Of a stretch of DNA of 64,000 nucleotides, positions 36,382-44,237 are shown piece by piece (the stretch's first letter is position 1; each line of letters begins with the position of its first letter). The position numbers were made by a program, and so were the translations under genes. The notes beneath the pieces were generated by a model. The model was not told the DNA's origin and did no database searches. It saw only the letters and a list, made by a program, of their open reading frames with translations. The DNA is from Catellatospora methionotrophica (lineage in GTDB: Bacteria; Actinomycetota; Actinomycetes; Mycobacteriales; Micromonosporaceae), in the NCBI RefSeq assembly GCF_011297335.1, contig NZ_JAAOTJ010000002.1, forward strand, positions 620,001 through 684,000. Direction: 5' to 3'.

Positions 36382-38571
36382 TCAGCCCAGATGGGTCTCC
36401 GCGAGGATGATCTCTTCGGTGACGATGCCGAGGGCTCCGAGGACCTCTACCCGGACGGCGTTGCGCACCAGCTGGCCGCTGGCGTTGGTGCTGTTCTCAT
36501 TGAGGTAGACGACCGCGATGCCGGGGATGCCGATCGTCCTCGGCTGGTCCGTGCCCACGGCCGAGCCGTTGACGGTGCCCACCACACGGGAGGTGCGGGT
36601 GACCCCGGCCGCGCCGGAGGTGCTCGTGGTCTCGATGACCGACAGGTTGATCACGCCATTGAGCAGGGTCGCCCCGTCGACCGAGGCTTTCGCGGTGGTC
36701 GTGCCCGTGGCGGGATCAAGGGTGCAGCTGGCGTTGAGCACACCGGTGGTGAGCAGCGGCGCCGCGTTGACCGGGGTCCGGGTCAGCGTCTTGTCCGGCG
36801 GGCAGGTCGCGTCCGGGGTCCGGGGCAGGGTGAGCAGCAGTCCCTTGGCCTGCAGGCCGAAGGCGCCGCCGGGCAGGTAGACGACGACCCGCACCACGGC
36901 TGTGGCGGCGGCGCCGTCGTCGTCGGTGACCCGGACGAGGACGTCGTGCGGGCCGACGGCGGTGAACGCGTGGCTGACGGTGCAGGTGCCCGAGCCCGGT
37001 GACTCCACCACGGTGCCGGTGGCGGCGGGAGTGCCGTCATCGAAATTGACCGAGCAGGTGTGGCTGTCGTTGCGGCCGATGTCGGTGAACGGCGCGGTGA
37101 AGGCGACCGTGGTGCCCTTGGTGAACAGGGCGCCGTTGGCCGGTGCGGATACGGTGACCTGCGGCGCGACGTTGGTCAGGGTCAGCGTGGTGGCCGCGGA
37201 GACCGTGGCGTTGACGCCGTCGCCGGCCGACAGGGTCAGCTTGTAGACGCCGTCATCGGTGCAGGTGACCGTCGTCGAGGTGGCGGCCGGGTTGGCGAAC
37301 GTGCACGCGGCCCCCGAGTCCACGCCCGACTGTGGCGCTGCCGTCCACGACGTGGTCAAGGCGGGACCGTCAGGGTCGACGACCGAGCCCGCGATCCCGA
37401 TCGGGGTGCCTTCCTTTCCGGCGTACGCGCCACCGGCGTTGACGACCGGCGGGGCGTTGATGACGATCGTGCGGCAGTCGGTGACGCTGCCCGTCCCGCC
37501 GCCGTCGCTGCCGTTGGCCAGGACGCAGACCTGGTGCGAGCCTGCCGTCAGCGCGTTGGTGTTGACGCTGTAGGAGACGGACTTCGGCCCGTTCTGGGGC
37601 AGGACCGGAGTGACCGTGAACGGGCTGGCCACGACCGTGCCGTCGACGCGCAGCGTCAGCGACGTCAGCTCCGACGCGATCACGCTGGGCAGGATGGCGG
37701 GCAGGTCGGCGGGGTCGTCGACCTCGGTGCAGGTGCCTCCGGTCGCGTTGGCGATCTGCCGCAGCGTGTTGCCGGTCGCACCGCCGCACGCGGAGCCGCT
37801 GCCGACGGCGAACGTGTAGAAGTCGACGCTGGCGGGCACCGCCGCGAGCGCGGTGTCGATGGCCGCTCCGTTGTTCATGCCGTCCGACAGGAACACCACG
37901 ATCCGCCGCAGGGTGCGCCCCGGCGGGTTGGCGGGCGCGGCCGCCGCGGTCGTCGCGGCGGTGATGCCGCTGGGGAAGCTGGTGGTGCCGCCGACGTTCT
38001 TGACCGGCGGGAACTGGTTCAGGCCACCGGAGATGAAGGCCGAGGACAGCACCTCGTCGATGTCGCGGGTGCCGTTGGCGTTGGCGTCGGTGCTCGGGCC
38101 GGTCGACAGCTGCTGACCGGTGGCGGGCCCGACGTCGGCCGCCGCTCCGCTGTCGCCGAAGACCGCAGCGCCGACGGCGGCGATGGTCCCCGCGACGGGC
38201 GCGACGAGGGTCTGGCCGTTGAGGGTCTTCGCCGCGGCGATCTCACAGTCGAGGACCGTGTTGGCCGACCCGTCGCCGTTCTGGTCGCCACCGCAGCCGT
38301 TGGTGCTCGCAGTGCTGCCGGAGACGTCCAGCACGTAGGTCAGCGAGGTGCTGACCACGGGTGCTCCGGTGCCGATCGCGGCCGTGCCGGTGACGGGTAC
38401 CGGGCCGGGTGGGCGTACTGCTCCGTTCGCGGGTGTGCTGATGGCGACGGAGATGCTGGTGCCGCCGGGCAGGTTGCTGTCCGCGGCGCGAGCCGGAGTT
38501 GCGGTCGTTCCCACTACCGCGATCGAGGCCAGCCACAGGGCGCCAGCCCTTGCTGTGGTTGTTCGTCTCAC
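36382..38571 (-). CDS. secreted von Willebrand factor A domain protein
   Basis: A 729-aa exported protein (signal MRRTTTARAGALWLASIAVVG...TPARA). The VWA domain carries the MIDAS motif LDVSGST with Asp 82 and a later SDGMNNGAAIDTAL; an atypical insertion with several DANANGTRD-like Asp/Asn stretches lies between. PKD-like repeats follow (NAGGAYAGKEGT, DPDGPALTTSWTA), and the C-terminal domain (PNENSTNASGQLVRNAVRV-like, EIILAETHLG) matches a choice-of-anchor type found in actinobacterial surface proteins. The GTG start has AGGAG. Likely adhesin or metal-dependent matrix protein; ligand unknown. Confidence 0.85.
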   Translation of the reverse strand: MRRTTTARAGALWLASIAVVGTTATPARAADSNLPGGTSISVAISTPANGAVRPPGPVPVTGTAAIGTGAPVVSTSLTYVLDVSGSTASTNGCGGDQNGDGSANTVLDCEIAAAKTLNGQTLVAPVAGTIAAVGAAVFGDSGAAADVGPATGQQLSTGPSTDANANGTRDIDEVLSSAFISGGLNQFPPVKNVGGTTSFPSGITAATTAAAAPANPPGRTLRRIVVFLSDGMNNGAAIDTALAAVPASVDFYTFAVGSGSACGGATGNTLRQIANATGGTCTEVDDPADLPAILPSVIASELTSLTLRVDGTVVASPFTVTPVLPQNGPKSVSYSVNTNALTAGSHQVCVLANGSDGGGTGSVTDCRTIVINAPPVVNAGGAYAGKEGTPIGIAGSVVDPDGPALTTSWTAAPQSGVDSGAACTFANPAATSTTVTCTDDGVYKLTLSAGDGVNATVSAATTLTLTNVAPQVTVSAPANGALFTKGTTVAFTAPFTDIGRNDSHTCSVNFDDGTPAATGTVVESPGSGTCTVSHAFTAVGPHDVLVRVTDDDGAAATAVVRVVVYLPGGAFGLQAKGLLLTLPRTPDATCPPDKTLTRTPVNAAPLLTTGVLNASCTLDPATGTTTAKASVDGATLLNGVINLSVIETTSTSGAAGVTRTSRVVGTVNGSAVGTDQPRTIGIPGIAVVYLNENSTNASGQLVRNAVRVEVLGALGIVTEEIILAETHLG

Positions 38572-38950
38572 CGAAACTCCTAGGGCGTCTGCCGATCTTG
38601 CATTGACGCGCTTAAGTCTAGAAATAAGGCGATCGAATGGGTGTGGGAATTACACACGTAAGAGTCGTCGATCGGGTCGGGAGATTGGTGGCGCGCGAGG
38701 TGTCGATCTGCTAATGGAAACAAGAGGCGGTTTCATGTGAGGAGCTTCTCGAGCGGGGTTGGAGCACCGCAGCCGCTGCCCGATCCGACGCGACAAGTGA
38801 GCTCTAGGTGTCCGTGTCGATATGAGATTTCGAGAATCCGGTGAAGTTGAGTCATGTTCTGATCGACCCTGACCGGATCCTCTGGGCGCCCCTCTCAAGT
38901 ACAGCCTTGATGGGCATCAGCGGGGCACACCTCGGCCATTCGGCTGCGCG
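38572..38950. other. 379-bp intergenic region of lower GC
   Basis: No gene with family support; an 82-codon minus-strand ORF is probably chance. Composition is visibly less GC-rich than the flanks (runs such as AATTACACACGTAAG and CTTAAGTCTAGAAATAAG). It must contain the promoter of the VWA gene. I see no clear palindrome or promoter hexamers. Confidence 0.5.
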
Positions 38951-39295
38951 CTAGTCGCGCCAGCGACCGATGATCTGCACGGGCCACACGCGAAACTCGC
39001 AGAGGTCGTCCTCAAGGGCCTCGGCCTCGGTCCGCACGACTTTGACCTCGCGGCCTTGATCGTCGGACTCCGTCCGCAGAATCTCACATCGCACGTTGCC
39101 CTTCACCGGCATCGGCGTCGAGCCGGTCGGCTCGTCGTCGGCGAAGAACATCGGGGTCTTCTCGGCAAAGTGCCAGATGCTCCCGGCAGCATCGACCAAG
39201 CGGGCCTTAACCCATGGCGGCCAGCCATCGTCGATGAACTCGTAGCACTCGACTTCGAGTAGGTGTAGCGGTTGAGTGTCCTGCATCAGCGGCAT
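38951..39295 (-). CDS. hypothetical protein, 114 aa
   Basis: I do not recognise this protein. It is acidic, soluble and has no signal or membrane segment. Tryptophan-rich first half (DDGWPPWVKARLVDAAGSIWHF) and a beta-rich second half ending VWPVQIIGRWRD suggest a small beta-barrel. The frame begins at ATG with GAGGG six bases upstream. Codon usage has more A/T third positions than neighbours, and the gene sits beside the low-GC gap 38572-38950, which hints at acquisition by transfer. Small orphan proteins of this kind sometimes serve as immunity proteins, but no toxin is adjacent, so that is speculation. Confidence 0.6.
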   Translation of the reverse strand: MPLMQDTQPLHLLEVECYEFIDDGWPPWVKARLVDAAGSIWHFAEKTPMFFADDEPTGSTPMPVKGNVRCEILRTESDDQGREVKVVRTEAEALEDDLCEFRVWPVQIIGRWRD

Positions 39296-39376
39296 GTGGT
39301 CGCCCTCGTCGGTGGTGCCTGCAACCTACTCCCTGGCTGGTGTCCTGGAGGTCCGCCGATCTGGGCGATGGGCGGG

Positions 39377-39826
39377 TCAGCGGATTTCGAGGGTGCCGCG
39401 CATGCCGGACGTGCCGTGGTAGAGGCAGGGCATGGGGTAGGTGCCGGGTTCGGTGACCTCGACGGTGACGATGTCGGTGGCGGAGCCGTTGATGTTGCCG
39501 GTCCCCGTCGCGGCGGGAATGCGCAGGGCGATGTCGTGCGGGGTCAGTCCGACGTTGCGGAACGTCAGCTCGATCCGGCCCGGCCGCGCCGTCACCACCT
39601 GCGGGGTGAGCTTGAGGTCGTCGTCGACGGTGATCTCGATACGCTGCACGCCGTCCGGCCCCTGGACCGCCACGGCGGCGGGCGGGGCGGTGACGGCAAC
39701 GGGCGGCATCGAGGCCCCTGCGGCGTCAGGTCCGCCCTCCATGCCCCACAGTGCACAGCCGGACAGGGCCGATGCCGCCACGAGCGCGGCGGCCAGCACC
39801 GATAACGGACGGTATGGCGTGCTCAT
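39377..39826 (-). CDS. cupredoxin-like lipoprotein
   Basis: A 149-aa protein with a lipoprotein signal (LVAASALSGC, Cys 24). The remaining ~100 residues form a cupredoxin-like fold (EITVDDDLKLTPQVVTARPG, RNVGLTPHDIAL) with the likely copper ligands H in PHD, C and H in PCLYHGTSGM and the final Met. Start ATG with GGAGAGG overlaps the stop of the upstream DyP gene (ATGA), so the two are translationally coupled. EfeO-like cupredoxins work with DyP-type peroxidases in ferrous iron uptake systems, which fits the pairing, but this protein is much shorter than EfeO and lacks its M75 peptidase domain. Confidence 0.83.
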   Translation of the reverse strand: MSTPYRPLSVLAAALVAASALSGCALWGMEGGPDAAGASMPPVAVTAPPAAVAVQGPDGVQRIEITVDDDLKLTPQVVTARPGRIELTFRNVGLTPHDIALRIPAATGTGNINGSATDIVTVEVTEPGTYPMPCLYHGTSGMRGTLEIR

Positions 39827-42387
39827 GCCGGGTCCTCTCCGAACAGGTCCTGGCCGAGGTGGCCGCCGGGCGCGACGCCGTGCGGCATCGCGAACAGGGC
39901 ACTGGTCTCGTGCCTGGTGAAACGGTTGAGGGCGTCGGAGGCGACCAGGCGCTGCTGCACCGGGACGAACCCGCGTCTCGGGTCGGCCTGCCAGGCCAGG
40001 AAGATCAGCCCGGCCGCGTCGCCGTCGGTGTACGAGTAGCCCCGCCGCAGCATCGCCGCGCCGTTGTTGAACGCCGGGGTGGCGAGCCGGATGTGCGCGT
40101 CGGCGGGGATCGTCAGGGCGCCGTCGGCGCCCTTGGTGCCGAAGTTCGCCGGGGTCCGCTCCTGTCCGCCGCTCAGCGGCGCGCCGGTGTCCTTGCGGCG
40201 GCCGATGACCCGCTCCTGCGCCTGCCGGGGCTGGGCGTCCCAGTCGTCGAGCAGCATCCGGATCCGGCGCACCACCAGCACGGAACCGCCGCGCAGCCAC
40301 GCTGGGGCGGCCGGGTCGGTGACGTACACCTTCGTGCTGAAGTCCTCGTCGGTGGGTTGCGGGTTGTTGGTGCCGTCGAGCTGGCCCATCAGGTTGCGCC
40401 CGGTCGCCGCCGTCGGGGTCACGCCGGGGCTGTTGTTGAAGCCGTCGAGCTGCCAGCGCATCCTGGCCTGCGGGGCGGCCAGGCGGGTCAGCGCGCGGGC
40501 GGCGCGGAACACGACGAGCGCGTCGTCGGCGTGTACCAGCAGGCACAGGTCGCCGTCGCTGTGCGCGGGGTCGAGCCGTTCGCCGGGGAACGCGGGCAGT
40601 GGGGTGAGCTCGGCGGGACGGGCGGTGGCGGGCAGGCCCGCCTTGCCGAACAGGCTCGGCCCGAAACCGGCGGTGACGGTCAGCGACGACGGGCCCGCGC
40701 CGGTGACGACGTCGTCACCGCTGTCGCCCAGCGGCAGGCCCTGGCTGAGCTGTGCGGCGGCCTGGGTCCAGCGGCGCAGCAGACTCTGCAGCCCGACCCG
40801 GTCGACGCCTTCGGCCAGGTCGAACGCGATGATCCGCAGCCGCGCCTGCGGGCGGGCCGGGGTGGTGATGCCTGCCTGGCGCTCGCCGTGGAACGCGATC
40901 CGGGTCGCCCCGACGCCCGTCAGCGGTTCGGCCGGAGGCGCGCCTGCCGGTGTCCCGGGTTCGCCCGGGGTGCCTGCGGCGATCCCGCCCGCTGCGCCGA
41001 GGATCGCCCCGATGCCACCCGCGGCCAGTGTGCCCGCGAAACCGCGCCGCCCCACCGCGCCGCCCTGCCCGGCCTCGCCGCTGTCGGCTGACACGTCGGC
41101 GGCGGCGCGGGCGGCACGGGCGCCGAGCACCACGGGCGCGGCGTCGGGGCTGGTCGGCTGCTCGGTGGGCGAACCGTTCTCGGGCGATGACGTCGGGTCG
41201 ACGCGTGGGGCGTTGCCTGCCTGCGGGTCGGTGGCCGGTGTGCCGCCTGCCGTGGGCTCGCCGCCCGGTGGGTGGGCGGTTCGCATGTCGTCGGCGAGGG
41301 ACGGCTCCGCGACCGCGGCCTCGCGGGCCTGGGGTTTGAAGCGCCGCCACAGCAGCGGGCCGCCGACCAGCAGGCCCGCGCCGAGGCCGACGACCAGGGC
41401 CACACCGGCGCGGTTGAGGTCGGCGGGCAGGGCCGACGGGGCTGAGGAGCGCCACCACACGGGCGCGTCGTCCAGGGCCATCATCGACGACAGCAGGCCG
41501 CCGACGCCCATCGCCACGAAGCCCAGGAACGTCGCGCGCTTGGCGATCAGCACGGCCGCGACCAGGCCGAAGGGCCAGATGAGCAGGCCGGTCAGGCCGT
41601 CGCCGAGGAACGCGGTGAGGCGTTCGGGCACGTTGCCGGCGGTGACCAGGGCGATCCCGGCGGCGTGCAGCACGTCCGCGGCGATGAGTGCGACCAGGGC
41701 GGCGGCGACCAGGGTGTGTGCGCGGCGGGTGAACACCGCGCCGACGACGAGCAGCGCCGCCACGGCGGCGAGCAGGTACCAGGGGGTGGGGGAGGGGCCG
41801 GGGACCCAGTCCAGCGAGCCGGTCGCGGACAGGACGGCGCCGCCGTAGTCGAGGTCGACGTGCCAGTCCGAGACCCGGTGGGCGGCGGTGGGCGCGGCGG
41901 CGACGGCGGTGGGCAGGGTGCTGAGCATCCAGTGGATACGGTGGTCGTGCCAGCGGTGCACGTTGTCGCCGGAGACCTTGCGCCAGCGCGGAGGTGCGGC
42001 GGGGTCGGCGTCGGCGGGCACGGTCGTGCTGGCGAAGCGGTCGGCGTTGAGGTAGGTCGCGGGGGAGCTGTCGTTGAGCCAGACGCCGTCGGGACCGATC
42101 CGGGCGTACGGCTCGTCGCTGTAGCCGCGTACCACGACCTCCTGGGCGGTGGTGTTGCGCAGTTCGAGCCGGGAGCCGTTCTCGACCACGGCCAGGCGTA
42201 CTCCGGGCACGGCGGGGGTGAGCGCGGACAGGGTGGTGGTGAAGTTGGTCGCGCCGACCCCGCCGACCTCGTGCGCCCAGGCCGCGCCGGACGGCGCCAC
42301 GGCCGCCGCCACTCCCGCGACCACGGCGAGCAGCCAGTGCAGCGCACGTCGTGTCGCCTTCACCGAGATGTCCACAATCCTCCCCAT
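39823..42387 (-). CDS. membrane domain fused to internal Tat motif and DyP-type peroxidase
   Basis: An 854-aa fusion. It starts with a signal-like segment (HWLLAVVAGVAAAVAPSGAAWA). An extracytoplasmic beta domain with WHDHRIHWML follows, then six or so transmembrane helices (~205-345) and a ~90-residue Pro/Gly linker. An internal twin-arginine motif GRRGFAGTLAAGGIGA lies around residues 448-475, and a DyP peroxidase domain (~495-850) contains GQLDG (Asp 671), AHIRLATP, carrying the likely heme-ligand His, and RRGYSY. DyP peroxidases use H2O2 and heme; EfeB-like members act in iron release. I see no efeU/efeO, so substrate is uncertain. Alternative GTG starts at 42375 and 42363 exist. Translationally coupled to the cupredoxin gene. 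Confidence 0.8.
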   Translation of the reverse strand: MGRIVDISVKATRRALHWLLAVVAGVAAAVAPSGAAWAHEVGGVGATNFTTTLSALTPAVPGVRLAVVENGSRLELRNTTAQEVVVRGYSDEPYARIGPDGVWLNDSSPATYLNADRFASTTVPADADPAAPPRWRKVSGDNVHRWHDHRIHWMLSTLPTAVAAAPTAAHRVSDWHVDLDYGGAVLSATGSLDWVPGPSPTPWYLLAAVAALLVVGAVFTRRAHTLVAAALVALIAADVLHAAGIALVTAGNVPERLTAFLGDGLTGLLIWPFGLVAAVLIAKRATFLGFVAMGVGGLLSSMMALDDAPVWWRSSAPSALPADLNRAGVALVVGLGAGLLVGGPLLWRRFKPQAREAAVAEPSLADDMRTAHPPGGEPTAGGTPATDPQAGNAPRVDPTSSPENGSPTEQPTSPDAAPVVLGARAARAAADVSADSGEAGQGGAVGRRGFAGTLAAGGIGAILGAAGGIAAGTPGEPGTPAGAPPAEPLTGVGATRIAFHGERQAGITTPARPQARLRIIAFDLAEGVDRVGLQSLLRRWTQAAAQLSQGLPLGDSGDDVVTGAGPSSLTVTAGFGPSLFGKAGLPATARPAELTPLPAFPGERLDPAHSDGDLCLLVHADDALVVFRAARALTRLAAPQARMRWQLDGFNNSPGVTPTAATGRNLMGQLDGTNNPQPTDEDFSTKVYVTDPAAPAWLRGGSVLVVRRIRMLLDDWDAQPRQAQERVIGRRKDTGAPLSGGQERTPANFGTKGADGALTIPADAHIRLATPAFNNGAAMLRRGYSYTDGDAAGLIFLAWQADPRRGFVPVQQRLVASDALNRFTRHETSALFAMPHGVAPGGHLGQDLFGEDPA

Positions 42388-42541
42388 CGCCGCACTGTCG
42401 CCGAGCCTGGCGGGTGACGCGCTGGGCGTCGCCCGTCTTCTGCGGCTCGGTCAGCGTTGGTCGGCGGTCGGCGGCTTCGGGTTCCCGGATGTGCCCGACT
42501 TCTCGCCATCGGCTACGGGCGATGGCTGGGAGTGCCTGGGG

Positions 42542-44134
42542 TCAGGCGGTGTGGCCGGTCGCGGCGGCCAGGGAGGTGACCAGGCCGCGCAGGGTCGGCC
42601 AGGTCCAGCGGCCCATCAGGCTGATCTGCAGCCAGTTGCGGTCGCGCAGGTAGCCGCTCTGGTAGGCGAGCAGGTAACCGGCCCGCTCCAGGCTGGCCCC
42701 GACGTCGGCGGCCGGGAGCGCGGCGGGCAGCGCGATGGTGACTATGCCCGGTGCGGCCTCGGCGGGCTCGGCGACCACGTCCAGTCCGAGGCGGCGCAGC
42801 CGGGCGTCGAGCCAGGCCGCGGCGCGGGCCAGCCGGGCGTGCCGGTCCGGCCAGTCGGTGACCGCCAGGGCCGTGTCCAGCGCGGCGACCAGGTTCGACG
42901 ACTGGGTGTACGCGATCCCGCCCGCCTCGGCGTAGCAGCCCAGATCGAGGTAGCGGGGGATCAGGCCGGGCGAGGACCGGGGCAGTTCGCGCAGGAACAC
43001 CATCGACAGCCCGGGGTAGCCGCCGAGCGCCTTGCCACTGGTGCCGGTGGCCAGGTACGCCCCCGACAGGTCCACCGGCACCGTGCCGATCGAGCTGATC
43101 GCGTCGACGCACAGCCGCACCCCGGCGTCCGCGCACAGCCGGGTCAGCCGCGGCAGGTCGAACAGTTGCCCGGTCGACGTCTCGCAGTGCACGGTCCACA
43201 GCCAGCCGCCCTCGGGCAGCGCGGTGACCGCCTGTTCGACGGCGGGCCAGGGCAGGGGGGCGCCCCACGGCCCGGTCAGCACCCGGTGGTCGAGGCCGGT
43301 GCGGGCGGCGTGGTCGGCCAGGCGCTCGCCGAACTCGCCGTACGCCAGCACGACGCCGGGCCGGTCGAGCAGCCGCAGCTGGGCCGCGACGGCGTCGTTG
43401 GCGACGGTGCCCGAGCCGAGCAGCAGCTGCGCGTGGGCCGCGTGTACGAACGAGGCAAGGCGGCGGTGCAGGTCGTCGACGACGGCCTGGTGTTCGGGCG
43501 AGCGGTGGTAGGCGGGCGGTCTGCCGAACGCGGCGGCGACCTCGGGGGCGACCGACACCGGCCCTGGCAGCAGGTTCTCCGGCTGCCCACCGCCTGCCGA
43601 CAGGCCGCTCCATGCCTGGCGGCGGCCGTCTTCGAGGGTCAGGTACATCGGCTGGAACTGCGCGCCCGGCTCGCCGGTGAGCGGGCCGAACGGGACGCAG
43701 CCCATCCGCCGGTACATCTCCAGCGCGCGGGTGGTGCCCGACAGCAGCGCCAGGTCGCAGCCGAGCCCGGTGAAGTGCTCGGCGATCATCGCCAGCAGCC
43801 GGGGCAGGATCGTGCCCCGGCGGTAGCGCGGATCGACGGCCAGCAGCCGCACCTCCACCGGGCGGCGTCCGGCGGGCAGGTGCCCGTCGAGCCCGGCGAG
43901 TTTGCCGTCCAGCGAGAACGGCCGCGCGGTACGACCGCAGACCATGCCGACGACCTCGTCGCCGTCCAGGCAGACCGCGTAGGTGTTCTCGGCGTGGAAC
44001 CGGTCGACCAGCAGACCGTCGGCGTTGGCCGCGTGCTGGGGGATCTCCCCGGCGAACGTACGGTGGTTGAGCCGGTGGATGCCCTGCTCCTCGGCCGCAG
44101 AATCGGCGATCTTGTATGTCAGGGCGTCCGGCAT
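42542..44134 (-). CDS. fusion of GNAT acetyltransferase and class V aminotransferase
   Basis: About 530 aa. The first ~185 residues are a GNAT-type acetyltransferase (VEVRLLAVDPRYRRGTILPRLL as the acetyl-CoA loop; EMYRRMGCVPFGPL). The rest is a PLP-dependent class V aminotransferase: LLPGPVSVAPEV, GSGTVANDAVAAQL, the lysine Schiff base in ATGTSGKALGGYPG (K368) and HCETSTGQL, resembling alanine-glyoxylate/AEP transaminases. Fused acyltransferase-transaminase proteins are uncommon; a cytosolic amine-processing step followed by acylation is an inference. The start at 44134 has no strong ribosome site; the frame extends to 44398 but that would overlap the divergent gene. Confidence 0.8.
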   Translation of the reverse strand: MPDALTYKIADSAAEEQGIHRLNHRTFAGEIPQHAANADGLLVDRFHAENTYAVCLDGDEVVGMVCGRTARPFSLDGKLAGLDGHLPAGRRPVEVRLLAVDPRYRRGTILPRLLAMIAEHFTGLGCDLALLSGTTRALEMYRRMGCVPFGPLTGEPGAQFQPMYLTLEDGRRQAWSGLSAGGGQPENLLPGPVSVAPEVAAAFGRPPAYHRSPEHQAVVDDLHRRLASFVHAAHAQLLLGSGTVANDAVAAQLRLLDRPGVVLAYGEFGERLADHAARTGLDHRVLTGPWGAPLPWPAVEQAVTALPEGGWLWTVHCETSTGQLFDLPRLTRLCADAGVRLCVDAISSIGTVPVDLSGAYLATGTSGKALGGYPGLSMVFLRELPRSSPGLIPRYLDLGCYAEAGGIAYTQSSNLVAALDTALAVTDWPDRHARLARAAAWLDARLRRLGLDVVAEPAEAAPGIVTIALPAALPAADVGASLERAGYLLAYQSGYLRDRNWLQISLMGRWTWPTLRGLVTSLAAATGHTA

Positions 44135-44237
44135 CCGGGCAGGATACAGTCCCCGGCCATACCGGCCCATGTGGATCTCGCACGCCGCCCGCGCCCGTCG
44201 GCGATCGTGACGCCGAGCTGGCCGTATCATCGCGACG

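Noticed and set aside
42505-42526. Imperfect hairpin GCCATCG/CGATGGC before the GNAT-aminotransferase stop side
   Set aside because: Only seven base pairs with an 8-base loop; too weak to call a terminator.
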